In this document: positions 1-8,744 of the stretch, piece after piece | How positions within the stretch are numbered: position 1 is the first letter of the stretch | How the letters are laid out: every line of letters starts with the position of its first letter | Assembly (NCBI RefSeq): GCF_002564045.1 | Contig: NZ_PDJK01000002.1 | Location: 496,001 to 560,000 of the forward strand | DNA from: Amycolatopsis sulphurea | GTDB taxonomy: Bacteria > Actinomycetota > Actinomycetes > Mycobacteriales > Pseudonocardiaceae | Direction of reading: 5' to 3' | Length of the DNA: 64,000 nt | Notes under the pieces: model-generated | What the model was told of the DNA's origin: nothing | Seen by the model: only the letters and a program-made list of their open reading frames with translations | Database searches by the model: none | Program-made: the position numbers and the translations under genes

Positions 1-1295
1 CCGGGCAGGTTCCGGAGGTCACTGCCGCGCTCGGCGGGCAACGGCTTGTCCCGCACGCGTTCGAGCAGTTCGGCCACCGGCGCCGCGGAGTCCACGACCT
101 GACCGGTCGGCATGACCGAACCCTCGCGCATGGCGTTGCGCATGCGGACTTCCACCGGGTCGATACCGCAGGCCGCGGCGAGCCTGTCCATTTGGGACTC
201 GTAGCCGAACGCCGCCTGCACCGCGCCGAACCCACGCATCGCGCCGCACGGCGGATTGTTCGTGTACGTGCCCCAGCAGTCCACCGACACGTTGTCCACT
301 GTGTACGGTCCCACGCCGAGCGTCGCGGCGTTCGCCACGACAGCGCCGGTGGACGAGGCGTACGCACCACCGTCAAGGAAGATCCGCGCCCGGACGTACA
401 CCAGGCGGCCGTCCCTCGTGGCACCGTGCTCGTAGTACATCTTCGCCGGATGCCGGTGCACGTGACCGTAGAAGGACTCTTCGCGGTTGTAGACCATCTT
501 CACTGGCTTGCCGGTATGCAAGGCCAGCAGGCACGCGTGCACCTGCATCGACAGATCCTCCCGGCCGCCGAACGCACCGCCGACGCCACTGAGGGTGAGC
601 CGCACCTTCTCCACCGGAAGCCCGAGCGCCGCAACGATCTGCTGCTGGTCGACGTGCAACCACTGCGTCGCCACGTACAGGTCCACGCCGCCTTCGGTGT
701 CCGGCACGGCAAGCCCGGATTCCGGGCCGAGAAAGGCCTGATCCTGCATACCGACCTCGTACACGCCGGACACCACTACATCGGCCGGAATCTCGGCCGC
801 GCCACGGCGAATCGGTACGTGCCGCACGACGTTGCCGCCCGGATGCAGCTCGGCGCCCACCCCCGCGACCGCGGCTTCGGAATCGGTGACCGGGGTCAGT
901 TCCTCGTACCGCACCTCGATTCGTTTCATTGCCCGCCGCGCGGTCTCCGGATGGTCAGCGGCCACGAGCGCAACCGGTTCCCCTTGGTAGCGCACGACTT
1001 CGTCGGCGAGCACCGGCTGGTCGGCGTGTTCCAGGCCGTACCGGTTCAGGCCCGGCACGTCCTCGTGCGTCAGCACCGCGTAAACCCCCGGCACCCGCAA
1101 TGCCTCAGTGAGGTCGATGCCGCAGATCCGCGCATACGGGTGCGGGCTGCGCAACGTGACGCCCCACAGCATGTCCTCGTGCCACAGATCCGAGGCGTAC
1201 GCGAACTCGCCACGCACCTTCACCGTGCCGTCCGGCCGGGCCGCGTTCGCGCCGATGCCGTTCGCGCTGCTGGTCGCCTGTTCCGTCGTGGTCAT
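1..1295 (-). CDS. xdhB: Xanthine dehydrogenase molybdopterin-binding subunit (partial)
   Basis: This is the N-terminal 431 codons of the large molybdenum subunit of a xanthine dehydrogenase, which oxidises hypoxanthine and xanthine towards urate. The 3' end lies beyond the left edge. The ATG at 1295 overlaps the TGA of the deaminase gene upstream (ATGA). The translation shows the glycine-rich GGAFGGRED segment and the CGAMRGFG stretch typical of the family. The FAD and 2Fe-2S subunits are encoded just upstream on the same strand, so the enzyme is split over three polypeptides. The divergent pucR supports a purine role. Another molybdenum hydroxylase substrate cannot be excluded from half a subunit. 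Confidence 0.88.
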   Translation of the reverse strand, partial: MTTTEQATSSANGIGANAARPDGTVKVRGEFAYASDLWHEDMLWGVTLRSPHPYARICGIDLTEALRVPGVYAVLTHEDVPGLNRYGLEHADQPVLADEVVRYQGEPVALVAADHPETARRAMKRIEVRYEELTPVTDSEAAVAGVGAELHPGGNVVRHVPIRRGAAEIPADVVVSGVYEVGMQDQAFLGPESGLAVPDTEGGVDLYVATQWLHVDQQQIVAALGLPVEKVRLTLSGVGGAFGGREDLSMQVHACLLALHTGKPVKMVYNREESFYGHVHRHPAKMYYEHGATRDGRLVYVRARIFLDGGAYASSTGAVVANAATLGVGPYTVDNVSVDCWGTYTNNPPCGAMRGFGAVQAAFGYESQMDRLAAACGIDPVEVRMRNAMREGSVMPTGQVVDSAAPVAELLERVRDKPLPAERGSDLRNLP

Positions 1296-2632
1296 CGGTC
1301 CTCCCGCAACCGCATGCTCGCCGCCGTCAGCTCGCGGGCCAGTACGGACTCGTCCGCCAGCTTCAGACGGCCCCGCTCCACCACCGTCTTCCCACCGACG
1401 AAAACCCGCGACAACGGTGGCGTGGCGGCCAAGACGAGTGCTGCCACCGGGTCGTCGATGCCCGCATAGTTCAGGCCGGACAGGTCCCACACCGCCAGAT
1501 CCGCCAGTTTGCCGGGCTCCAGCGAACCCAGTTCGCCCTCCCGGCCGAGGCAGCGCGCGCCGCCCATGGTGCCGAGCCACAACGCTTCCCGGGTCGTCAG
1601 CGCGGTCGGCCCGCCGCGCTGACGCGCCTGCAGCAACGCCTGGTGCAGCTCTTCGCCGAGCCCGCCGGACTCATTGGACGCCGCCCCGTCGACGCCCAGG
1701 CCGACCGGTGCGCCCGCGTCGAGCAGGTCGCGTACGGGCGCGATCCCGGTGCCCAGCCGTCCGTTCGACGTCGGGCAGTGCGCGGAGCCCGTGCCGGTGG
1801 CACCGAAGCGGCGGATCGCGTCCGGGGCGAGGTGCACGGTGTGCGCCAGCCACACGTCCGTACCGAGCCAGCCGAGCAGGTCCGCGTACTCGGCCGGGGT
1901 GCGCCCGGTTTCGGCCAGGCACTGCCGCTGCTCGTCGAGCGTCTCGGCGAGATGGGTGTGCAGCCGGACGCCCTTGCGCCGGGCCAGATCCGCGGCACCG
2001 GTCATCAGCTTTTCGGTGACGCTGAACGGCGAGCACGGACCGACCGCGATCCGCAGATGCGCACCGGGATCGGGGTCATGGAAACGATCGATCGCCGCTT
2101 CCGTGCCGAGCAGGGCGTCCTCGGTGCTCTCCACCAGCCGGTCGGGTGGCAGACCGCCGTCGGACTCGCCGCGGTCCATCGAACCGCGGACCAGATGCAG
2201 CCGCACGCCGATCCGCGCTCGCGCGGCGGCGAGCGCGGCCACCTGATCCCCGCCGCCAGAGGGGAACACGTAATGGTGGTCGGCCACCGTCGTGCAGCCG
2301 GTCCGCGCGAGGCGAGCCATCCCCGCGCTGGCCGCGGCGTGCGTGATCTCCGCGTCGAGCCGGCCCCACACCGGGTACAGCGCGACCAGCCACTCGAAGA
2401 GGGTGTGGTCGGCCGCGAGGCCCCGGGTTGCCCACTGGTACAGGTGATGGTGGGTGTTCACCAGGCCCGGGGTGACGAGGCAGCCGCCGGCATCCACGCG
2501 CTCGTCGGCTTCGCCGCGGAACGCTCCCCCGCCTACGCCGGAAATGCGGTCGCCGTCGATCAGAACGTAGCCGTTGCGGTACTCCGGGCCGCTGACCGTG
2601 GCGATCGCGGCGTTCTCCACGACCGTCCTCAT
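1292..2632 (-). CDS. 8-oxoguanine/guanine deaminase-type amidohydrolase
   Basis: The 446-residue product is a metal-dependent amidohydrolase of the cytosine deaminase/TrzA superfamily. Metal-binding motifs are visible: NTHHH near residue 60, HTHLAET, LAHTVHL, and a late GVDGAASNE segment carrying the catalytic Asp. The family member with this pattern next to xanthine dehydrogenase is 8-oxoguanine deaminase, which makes urate from 8-oxoguanine. Guanine deaminase, giving xanthine, is the alternative. The start is ATG at 2632, overlapping the TGA of the 2Fe-2S subunit by four bases. A longer in-frame extension upstream lies within that gene and is rejected. Position between xdh subunits implies co-transcription for purine breakdown. 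Confidence 0.85.
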   Translation of the reverse strand: MRTVVENAAIATVSGPEYRNGYVLIDGDRISGVGGGAFRGEADERVDAGGCLVTPGLVNTHHHLYQWATRGLAADHTLFEWLVALYPVWGRLDAEITHAAASAGMARLARTGCTTVADHHYVFPSGGGDQVAALAAARARIGVRLHLVRGSMDRGESDGGLPPDRLVESTEDALLGTEAAIDRFHDPDPGAHLRIAVGPCSPFSVTEKLMTGAADLARRKGVRLHTHLAETLDEQRQCLAETGRTPAEYADLLGWLGTDVWLAHTVHLAPDAIRRFGATGTGSAHCPTSNGRLGTGIAPVRDLLDAGAPVGLGVDGAASNESGGLGEELHQALLQARQRGGPTALTTREALWLGTMGGARCLGREGELGSLEPGKLADLAVWDLSGLNYAGIDDPVAALVLAATPPLSRVFVGGKTVVERGRLKLADESVLARELTAASMRLREDR

Positions 2633-3096
2633 GCGACACCGCCCTTGGCCGCAAGGCGGACCGCGTCCAGGATCTTCTCGTATCCGGTGCACCGGCACAG
2701 ATTCCCGGCCAACGCCTCCCGGATCTCCACGTCGCTCGGCTCGGCCACCCGGCGGAGCAGGTCATGCGCGGCGACCACGAGACCGGGCGTGCAGAATCCG
2801 CACTGCACCGCCCCGGCATCCACAAAGGACTGCTGTACCGGATCGAGCCGGTCCCCGTCGGCGAGGCCCTCCACGGTGCGGACCGCCCGGCCCTCCACCT
2901 GCCCGGCCGCGACCAGGCAGGAACACACCGGCACCTCGTCCAGATACACCGTGCACGAACCGCATTCGCCCTGCTCGCACGCGTTCTTCGAGCCGGGCAG
3001 CCCCAGCCGTTCGCGCAATACGTACAGCAGGCTCTCGCCTTCCCACACGTCGTCCGCCTGCCGCGGCTCACCATTCACCGTCACGTTCACGCGCAT
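2629..3096 (-). CDS. Xanthine dehydrogenase 2Fe-2S subunit
   Basis: The 155-residue protein carries two [2Fe-2S] clusters that pass electrons from the molybdenum centre to FAD. The plant-ferredoxin-like domain shows CEQGECGSC plus a later Cys (residues about 40-60). The C-terminal helical domain shows CGFCTPG and CRCTGYE (residues about 99-139). Length is normal for this subunit class. The ATG at 3096 overlaps the end of the FAD subunit gene by 10 bases, and the stop overlaps the deaminase start. The cluster order FAD subunit, 2Fe-2S subunit, deaminase, Mo subunit indicates one operon transcribed leftward. Confidence 0.92.
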   Translation of the reverse strand: MRVNVTVNGEPRQADDVWEGESLLYVLRERLGLPGSKNACEQGECGSCTVYLDEVPVCSCLVAAGQVEGRAVRTVEGLADGDRLDPVQQSFVDAGAVQCGFCTPGLVVAAHDLLRRVAEPSDVEIREALAGNLCRCTGYEKILDAVRLAAKGGVA

Positions 3097-3941
3097 GAGA
3101 ACTCCCTCCAGGCCCACGTCAGCGTTCGTCGCGCCAGCACCGACAACGCATGCCGCCGATACCCCGCACTCCCCCGCACGTCGTCGATCGGCGCCGCGGC
3201 GGCGGCGACCAGCTCGCCGAACCGGCGCACCAGGGCGTCTCCCAGCGGCGCCGGCCGATCCCACGGCAGCTCCCCCGCCGCGAACTCCTCCGCCGCCCGC
3301 ACCCGTCGCGGCGTCGGCGCCGCCGAACCGATCCCCGTGCCCACCCGACGCTGATCCGGCCGCAGCACCAAGGCGAACGAACACACCGCGATCACCATCG
3401 CGTTCCGCGTCCCCACCTTGCTGAACTGCTGCGGCCCGGCGTCCGCGGGCAGGTGCACCGCCGTGATCAGCTCACCGGGCTCCAGCGCGTTCCGCTTGAC
3501 CCCCACGTAGAACTCCTCCGCCGGGATGACGCGCGTGCCGCGAACGGAGGCGACCTCCACCGCACCGTCGAGCGCCAGCAGCACCGGATGCACGTCCCCG
3601 GCCGGAGAAGCCGCCCCGAGGTTGCCCCCGACCGTGCCCCGGTTGCGGATCTGCGGCGAACCCACGGTCCGCGCCGCTATCGCCAGCCCCGGTACCCGCG
3701 CCCCCAGCTCCGTGATGATCCGCGCGTAGGGCATCGTGGCGCCGAGCCGCACCCGGCCGTCCGAAATGGACCATCCGGCCAGCTCGGGCACCCGGGTCAG
3801 ATCGAGCAGCGCGGCCGGGCGCCGCTGGTCGAAGTTCAGCTCGACCAGCACGTCCGTACCGCCGGCCAGGGGTACGGCGGCCGGCATCCGGGCCAGCTCG
3901 GCGAGCGCTTCGCCGAGCGATTCGGGCCGCAGGAACTCCAC
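3087..3941 (-). CDS. Xanthine dehydrogenase FAD-binding subunit
   Basis: The 284-residue protein belongs to the CoxM/PucC FAD-binding family and passes electrons from the iron-sulfur subunit to NAD+ or another acceptor. FAD-contacting motifs are visible: AGGTDVLVEL near residue 27 and IRNRGTVGGNLGAASPAGD near residue 100. I chose the GTG at 3941 because the protein aligns from VEFLRPESL onward and a purine-rich GGAGAAGAGGAG stretch lies just upstream. An in-frame ATG 99 bases further up would add an unrelated Arg/Pro-rich tail. This is the first gene of the leftward operon and is divergent from pucR. Confidence 0.9.
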   Translation of the reverse strand: MEFLRPESLGEALAELARMPAAVPLAGGTDVLVELNFDQRRPAALLDLTRVPELAGWSISDGRVRLGATMPYARIITELGARVPGLAIAARTVGSPQIRNRGTVGGNLGAASPAGDVHPVLLALDGAVEVASVRGTRVIPAEEFYVGVKRNALEPGELITAVHLPADAGPQQFSKVGTRNAMVIAVCSFALVLRPDQRRVGTGIGSAAPTPRRVRAAEEFAAGELPWDRPAPLGDALVRRFGELVAAAAAPIDDVRGSAGYRRHALSVLARRTLTWAWREFSCA

Positions 3942-4065
3942 GCTGGGCTCCTCTTCTCCAGGGAAGCAACCAGTACACGCCGAACGCCCGCCGCCCGGCA
4001 ACGGCGGCACGCCATGAAAGCCGCGGCAGCGCGGGACCACCCGTTTGTGCTTTCCTACAAGTCTG

Positions 4066-5442
4066 ATGACGACCGTGCGAACCCTGCTGGACCTGCCCGG
4101 CCTGCGGCGGCACCCCGGCAGCCCGGACGAGCTGCTCGACCGGGCGGTGACCAGGCTCTACGCGACCGAGCTGCGCGACCCCGGCCGCTACCTCGGCGCG
4201 GGCGAGCTGGTCCTGTCCGGGTTGCTGTGGTGGCGGGCGCCGGGCGATGCGGAACCGTTCGTGGCCGCGCTCGCCGCGTCCGGAGCCGCCGCGCTGGCCG
4301 CCTCCGGCGCCGATTCGGACGGGATCCCGGACGACGTCGTCACCGCCTGTGCCCGGCACCGCATCGCGCTCCTGGAAGTACCGCCTGAGCTGTCCTTCGC
4401 GGTCGTCACCGAACGGGTCGTGCTGGCCCTCGCGGCCACCGCGGACGAGGCACGCAAACGTTTGCTGACCGCCGCCGCCGAAGGCACGCCGGTGTCCGGC
4501 CTGCTCGATCGCGCCGCCGCAGAGCTGGGCACGCCGTGCTGGGTGCTTTCCGCGGTGCCACGGGTCGTCGCCGGGACGGACGCGCTGCCGATCGACCCGG
4601 CCGAGGCGGTCCGCCGGTTCAGCGCCGCCCACCGCCGTCCGACCGCGGCGGGCGGGCTCACCGTGCTCCCGGTGGAAGGCAGGCAGTCCGTGCCGTGGCT
4701 GCTGGCCGTGGCCGGTCCGCTGAGCGGCGCACACGCCGAACTGGCCGAAGAACTGGCCGGGCTGATCAGCCTCGCCAGGCAAGCACCCGAGCCCGCCACG
4801 ATCGGCGACGGCCCGGTCCGGGCGATCGCCCTGCGCACGGAGGGTTCCGGCGAGGCCGCCGAGGTACTGGCCGAACTCCTCGCCCCCGCGCCGTTCGCCG
4901 TCACCCCGGGCGCCGAGGGCGAGGCGTTCGCGCTGGTGCCCGGCGCACACTGGCCCGAAGACTGGGCGGAAACGGCCACCGCCGCACTGTCCACAGTGGA
5001 GCCTCTACTGCACGCTTCCCGCCTGGCGGCCGGATTCGCCGACGCGGTCCCCGCCGCGGAAGCGGAGGGGGCACGGGAAGTCGCCCGGCAGGCGCTCATT
5101 CTCGCCGCCGCCCGTCCCGGCCCGATCGCCGTCGTGCCGGCCGACGAGGTGGGCGTGCACCAGCTTCTGCTCGCCGGAGCGTCGCCGGACCTGCGCCGCG
5201 CGGTACGCCGACGCCGGCTCGGGCCGCTCCTGGACTACGACGCCGAACAGCACTCGAACCTGGTGCACACGGTCCGGGTCTACCTGGAGTGCTCCGGCTC
5301 GCCGACCCGGGCCGCGAAAGTACTGCACATCCACGTGAACACGCTGCGCTACCGCATCGGCCGGGCCGCCGAACTGCTCGGCGCGGACCTGACCGACTTC
5401 GCCACCCAGGTCGACGTCTATCTCGCGCTGACCGCCGAATAG
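4066..5442 (+). CDS. pucR: PucR-family purine catabolism regulator
   Basis: The 458-residue regulator has the PucR/CdaR layout, with a variable N-terminal sensory domain and a C-terminal HTH_30 DNA-binding domain. The C-terminus shows LVHTVRVYLECSGSPTRAAK followed by HIHVNTLRYRIGRAAELLG. In Bacillus, PucR senses purine breakdown intermediates and controls xdh and allantoin genes. Divergence from the xdh operon makes the same role likely here. The ATG at 4066 begins the conserved sequence; an upstream in-frame ATG at 4045 adds only seven residues. The 124-bp gap to the xdh start must hold both promoters. Confidence 0.85.
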   Translation: MTTVRTLLDLPGLRRHPGSPDELLDRAVTRLYATELRDPGRYLGAGELVLSGLLWWRAPGDAEPFVAALAASGAAALAASGADSDGIPDDVVTACARHRIALLEVPPELSFAVVTERVVLALAATADEARKRLLTAAAEGTPVSGLLDRAAAELGTPCWVLSAVPRVVAGTDALPIDPAEAVRRFSAAHRRPTAAGGLTVLPVEGRQSVPWLLAVAGPLSGAHAELAEELAGLISLARQAPEPATIGDGPVRAIALRTEGSGEAAEVLAELLAPAPFAVTPGAEGEAFALVPGAHWPEDWAETATAALSTVEPLLHASRLAAGFADAVPAAEAEGAREVARQALILAAARPGPIAVVPADEVGVHQLLLAGASPDLRRAVRRRRLGPLLDYDAEQHSNLVHTVRVYLECSGSPTRAAKVLHIHVNTLRYRIGRAAELLGADLTDFATQVDVYLALTAE

Positions 5443-5519
5443 GTGCGGCTCATCAGGATGCACCGGATCGGGCACGAATTCCGCCTGCCAGAGCGGCAAA
5501 CCTTCGAAAACCCGGGGCT

Positions 5520-5550
5520 GTCCCCCGGTGGCGGAGCGCCACCGGGGGAC
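5520..5550. terminator. Bidirectional hairpin between pucR and htpG
   Basis: A perfect 14-bp stem (5520-5533 pairing with 5537-5550) with a three-base loop lies between the convergent pucR and htpG stop codons. On the minus strand it is followed within about 15 bases by a TTTT run, so it probably ends htpG transcription and may serve pucR as well. Confidence 0.75.
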
Positions 5551-5554
5551 GCCG

Positions 5555-7501
5555 TCAGAGCGCCTTCGCGGCCCGGTCGGCGACCAGGGCCAGGAAGCGG
5601 CTCGGGTCGCTCAGCTCGCCGCCTTCGGCGAGCAGGGCCATGCCGTGCAACAGTTCCGCGGTCTCGGCCAGCGTGGCGTCGGCCGGGTTCTCCCCGTACG
5701 CCGTGCGCAGGCCGGTGACCAGCGGGTGCTCCGGGTTCAGCTCCAGGATCCGCTTTACCTGCGGCAGTTCCTGGCCCATCGCGCGGTACATCTTCTCCAG
5801 CGTCGGGGTCAGATCGCCCGCGTCACCGACCACGCAGGACGGCGAGGTGGTCAGCCGCGAGGACAGCCGGACCTCCTTGACCGACTCCGACAGCGAGGCC
5901 GACATCCACTTCAGCAGGTCCGCGTAGTCCGCCTTCTGCTCGTCGGTGGTCTTGTCGTCCCCGAGGTCGACCTCGCCCTTGGCGACCGACTGGAAGGACT
6001 TCCCGTCGAAGCCGGTGACCCCGTCGACCCACATCTCGTCGACCGGGTCGGTGAGGATCAGCACCTCGTACCCCTTGGCCCGGAAGGCCTCCAGGTGCGG
6101 CGAGTTCTCGATGGTGCCGCGCGATTCGCCGGTGGCGAAGTAGATGTGCTCCTGGCCGTCCTTCATCCGCGACACGTAGTCCCGCAGCGAGGTCGGGTTC
6201 TCCGCGTGGTGGGTGGAGGCGAACGAGGAGATCTCGAGGATCTGCTCGCGGTTCTCCGGATCGTCGAGCAGGCCCTCCTTGACCGCGCGGCCGAACTCGC
6301 GCCAGAAGGTCGCGTACTTCTCCGGCTCCTCGGTCATCATCGTCTTGACCGTGGCCAGGACCTTCTTCTCCAGCCGCCGCCGGATGGCACGGATCTGCCG
6401 GTCCTGCTGCAGGATCTCGCGCGAGACGTTCAGCGAGAGGTCCTGGGCGTCCACGACACCCTTGACGAAGCGCAGGTAGTTCGGCATCAGCGCGGCGCAG
6501 TCGTCCATGATGAAGACGCGCTTGACGTAGAGCTGCACACCGCGCTTCGCGTCCCGCATGAACAGGTCCATCGGCGCCCGCGACGGCAGGAACAGCAGCG
6601 CCTGGTACTCGAAGGTGCCCTCGGCCTGCATCCGCACGGTTTCCAGCGGATCGGTCCAGTCGTGGCTGATGTGCTTGTAGAACTCGTGGTACTCCTCGTC
6701 GGAGACCTCGTCCTTCGAACGCGCCCAGAGCGCCTTCATCGAGTTGACCGTCTCGAGTTCGGGCGCGGCCGCTTCGCCTGCGCCGTCCTCGTCCGTGCCT
6801 TCCTCGGGAGTGCCGGTCTTGGCCATCTTGACCGGCCAGGTGATGAAGTCCGAGTACCGCTTGACGATCTCGCGGACCTTCCACGGCGAGGCGTAGTCGT
6901 AGAGGTGGTCCTCGTCGTCGACCGGCTTCAGGTGCAGCGTCACCGAGGTGCCCTGCGGGGCGTCGGCGACCGGCTCGATGGTGTAGGTGCCCTCGCCGGC
7001 GGACTCCCAGCGCACCCCCTCGCCGGTGCCCGCCCGCCGGGTCACCAGCGTGACCTTGTCGGCGACCATGAAGCTGGCATAGAAGCCGACGCCGAACTGG
7101 CCGATCAGGTCCTGCCCGGCCGCGCCCTTCGCCTCGTCCTTGGCTTCTTTGAGCTTGCGCAGGAACTCCGCGGTGCCCGATTTGGCGATCGTGCCGATCA
7201 GGTTCACCACGTCGTCGCGGGACATGCCAATGCCGTTGTCGCGCACGGTGACCGTGCGGGCCTCGGTGTCCAGGTCGATCTCGATGTGCAGGTCGTCCGT
7301 GTCGGCCTGCAGCTCCTTGTCCCGATAGGTCTCCAGCCGCAGCTTGTCCAGCGCATCGGAGGCGTTCGACACCAGCTCGCGCAGGAAGATGTCCTTGTTC
7401 GAGTAGATCGAGTGGATCATCAGCTGCAGCAGCTGCCGCGCCTCGGACTGGAACTCGTGGGTTTCCACCTGTCCGGTTTCCCCGGCTGTGTTTTCAGTCA
7501 T
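5555..7501 (-). CDS. htpG: Molecular chaperone HtpG (Hsp90)
   Basis: The 648-residue protein is bacterial Hsp90, an ATP-dependent cytosolic dimeric chaperone. The N-terminal GHKL ATPase domain shows [20 protein letters not shown] sequence, DNGIGM and [15 protein letters not shown]. The middle domain shows [17 protein letters not shown]. Length matches the family. The ATG at 7501 is supported by the conserved [28 protein letters not shown] start. It is a monocistronic gene ending at the strong hairpin at 5520-5550. A purine-poor 46-bp gap separates it from the next gene on the same strand. No CIRCE or HspR-like operator was recognised upstream. Confidence 0.96.
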
Positions 7502-7544
7502 CGGTGTTGTATTCCTTCCCGCCCCGTAAAGATCGGCAGGAAGT

Positions 7545-8744
7545 TTACCCACGTGCTTCGCGGCGGGCGTAGGCATCCAAGGTGTGCACGTCGAACGGCA
7601 ACTCCGACTCGGCCAGCGCACCACAGTGGTAGCCGCCGAGCAGGTACCGCGCGAGCGCCTCGGCGGTGGCCGGCTCGTCGAGCACGCCACTGGAAACCTG
7701 GTCGGCGTAGTTCCGCAGCCGCTGCGCCGCGGACGGGAGGCCTTCGCGATAGAAGGCGTACGTCGCGGCGAAGCGGGTCGGCAGTTGGTGCGGATGAAGG
7801 TCCCAACCCTGGTAGAAGCCGTTCTCAAGGGAACGGCGCACCAGACGCCGGTGCTCCGCCCAGGCGCCGTCCAGGTCGTTGCCGACCGGCAGCCGGTTGG
7901 TCGAACCGTCGGACAGCCGTACGCCGGTGCCCGCCGCGGCCAGCTGCATGAACTGCTTCGCGAAGTCGGCCGCCGGATGCGCCATGCTCTGATACGCCGC
8001 CGCGATGCCCAGACCCGCGCTGTAGTCGTACGTGCCGTAATGCAACCCGGAACAACGGCCGGCGGCGGCCTGGATGATCCGCGCGACCGAGACCGTGCCG
8101 TCGACCGAGAGGATCGACTGTGCGGTCTCGATCTGCACCTCGAACCGCAGCGTGCCCTCGGCAAGCCCGTACGCGGCTTCGAGGCGCGCGAGGACGTCCA
8201 CTGCGGCCTGGACCTGTTCTACCGCGGTGACCTTCGGCAGCGTCACCACGAAGCCGTCCGGCAGAGGCCCTTCTTCGAGCAGCCCCGAGAGAAACAGGTC
8301 GAGCGTACGGATGCCACGCCGTCGCGTCGCAGCTTCGAAGCTCTTGAAGCGGATTCCGGCGAACGGCGTGCCACCTGTCGTGGCGAGCGTGCGCCCTGCG
8401 GCCAACGCGTCGGCGTCCTCCACGTCGTCGCCGGGGTGGCCGTAGCCGTCCTCGAAATCGATGCGCAGGTCCTCGATCGGCTCGGTAAGGAGCTTCTCGC
8501 GGACTCGCTCGGCGACAGCCGGGTCCAGGTCCAGCAGATCACCGTGCTCGATGAAGACCCGCATCGCCTGTTTGCCCCAGTCTGCGACCAGGCGCGTGCG
8601 GTACTGGGACGCCGGCACGTACACCGTGTGTACGGGCCGGCGTCCCGGCAGCTCACCTGGGTAGCTGACCGCGACGCGCGCGTCGGCCTCGGCCAAACGC
8701 GTGTCCGCTGCGGTGTAGACGTCCTCGGTGAGCCGACCTGCCAT
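7545..8744 (-). CDS. HpcH/HpaI aldolase / citrate lyase-like protein (DUF6986-type)
   Basis: The 399-residue protein resembles the CitE/HpcH TIM-barrel superfamily that cleaves or forms carbon-carbon bonds next to acyl-CoA or keto acids using a divalent metal. Visible features are DLRIDFEDGYG near residue 105 (acidic metal-ligand type), an Arg-rich segment, FEVQIETAQSIL near residue 215 and HYGTYDYSAGLG. The reaction is not established. The ATG at 8744 overlaps the aceB stop codon by one base (TAATG), so the two genes are translationally coupled and the protein likely acts on glyoxylate or malate-related acids. An in-frame extension upstream lies inside aceB and is rejected. Confidence 0.75.
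   Translation of the reverse strand: MAGRLTEDVYTAADTRLAEADARVAVSYPGELPGRRPVHTVYVPASQYRTRLVADWGKQAMRVFIEHGDLLDLDPAVAERVREKLLTEPIEDLRIDFEDGYGHPGDDVEDADALAAGRTLATTGGTPFAGIRFKSFEAATRRRGIRTLDLFLSGLLEEGPLPDGFVVTLPKVTAVEQVQAAVDVLARLEAAYGLAEGTLRFEVQIETAQSILSVDGTVSVARIIQAAAGRCSGLHYGTYDYSAGLGIAAAYQSMAHPAADFAKQFMQLAAAGTGVRLSDGSTNRLPVGNDLDGAWAEHRRLVRRSLENGFYQGWDLHPHQLPTRFAATYAFYREGLPSAAQRLRNYADQVSSGVLDEPATAEALARYLLGGYHCGALAESELPFDVHTLDAYARREARG

Noticed and set aside
5528-7951. Long plus-strand open frame opposite htpG
   Set aside because: htpG on the minus strand has full-length homology features; the plus frame is a compositional shadow.
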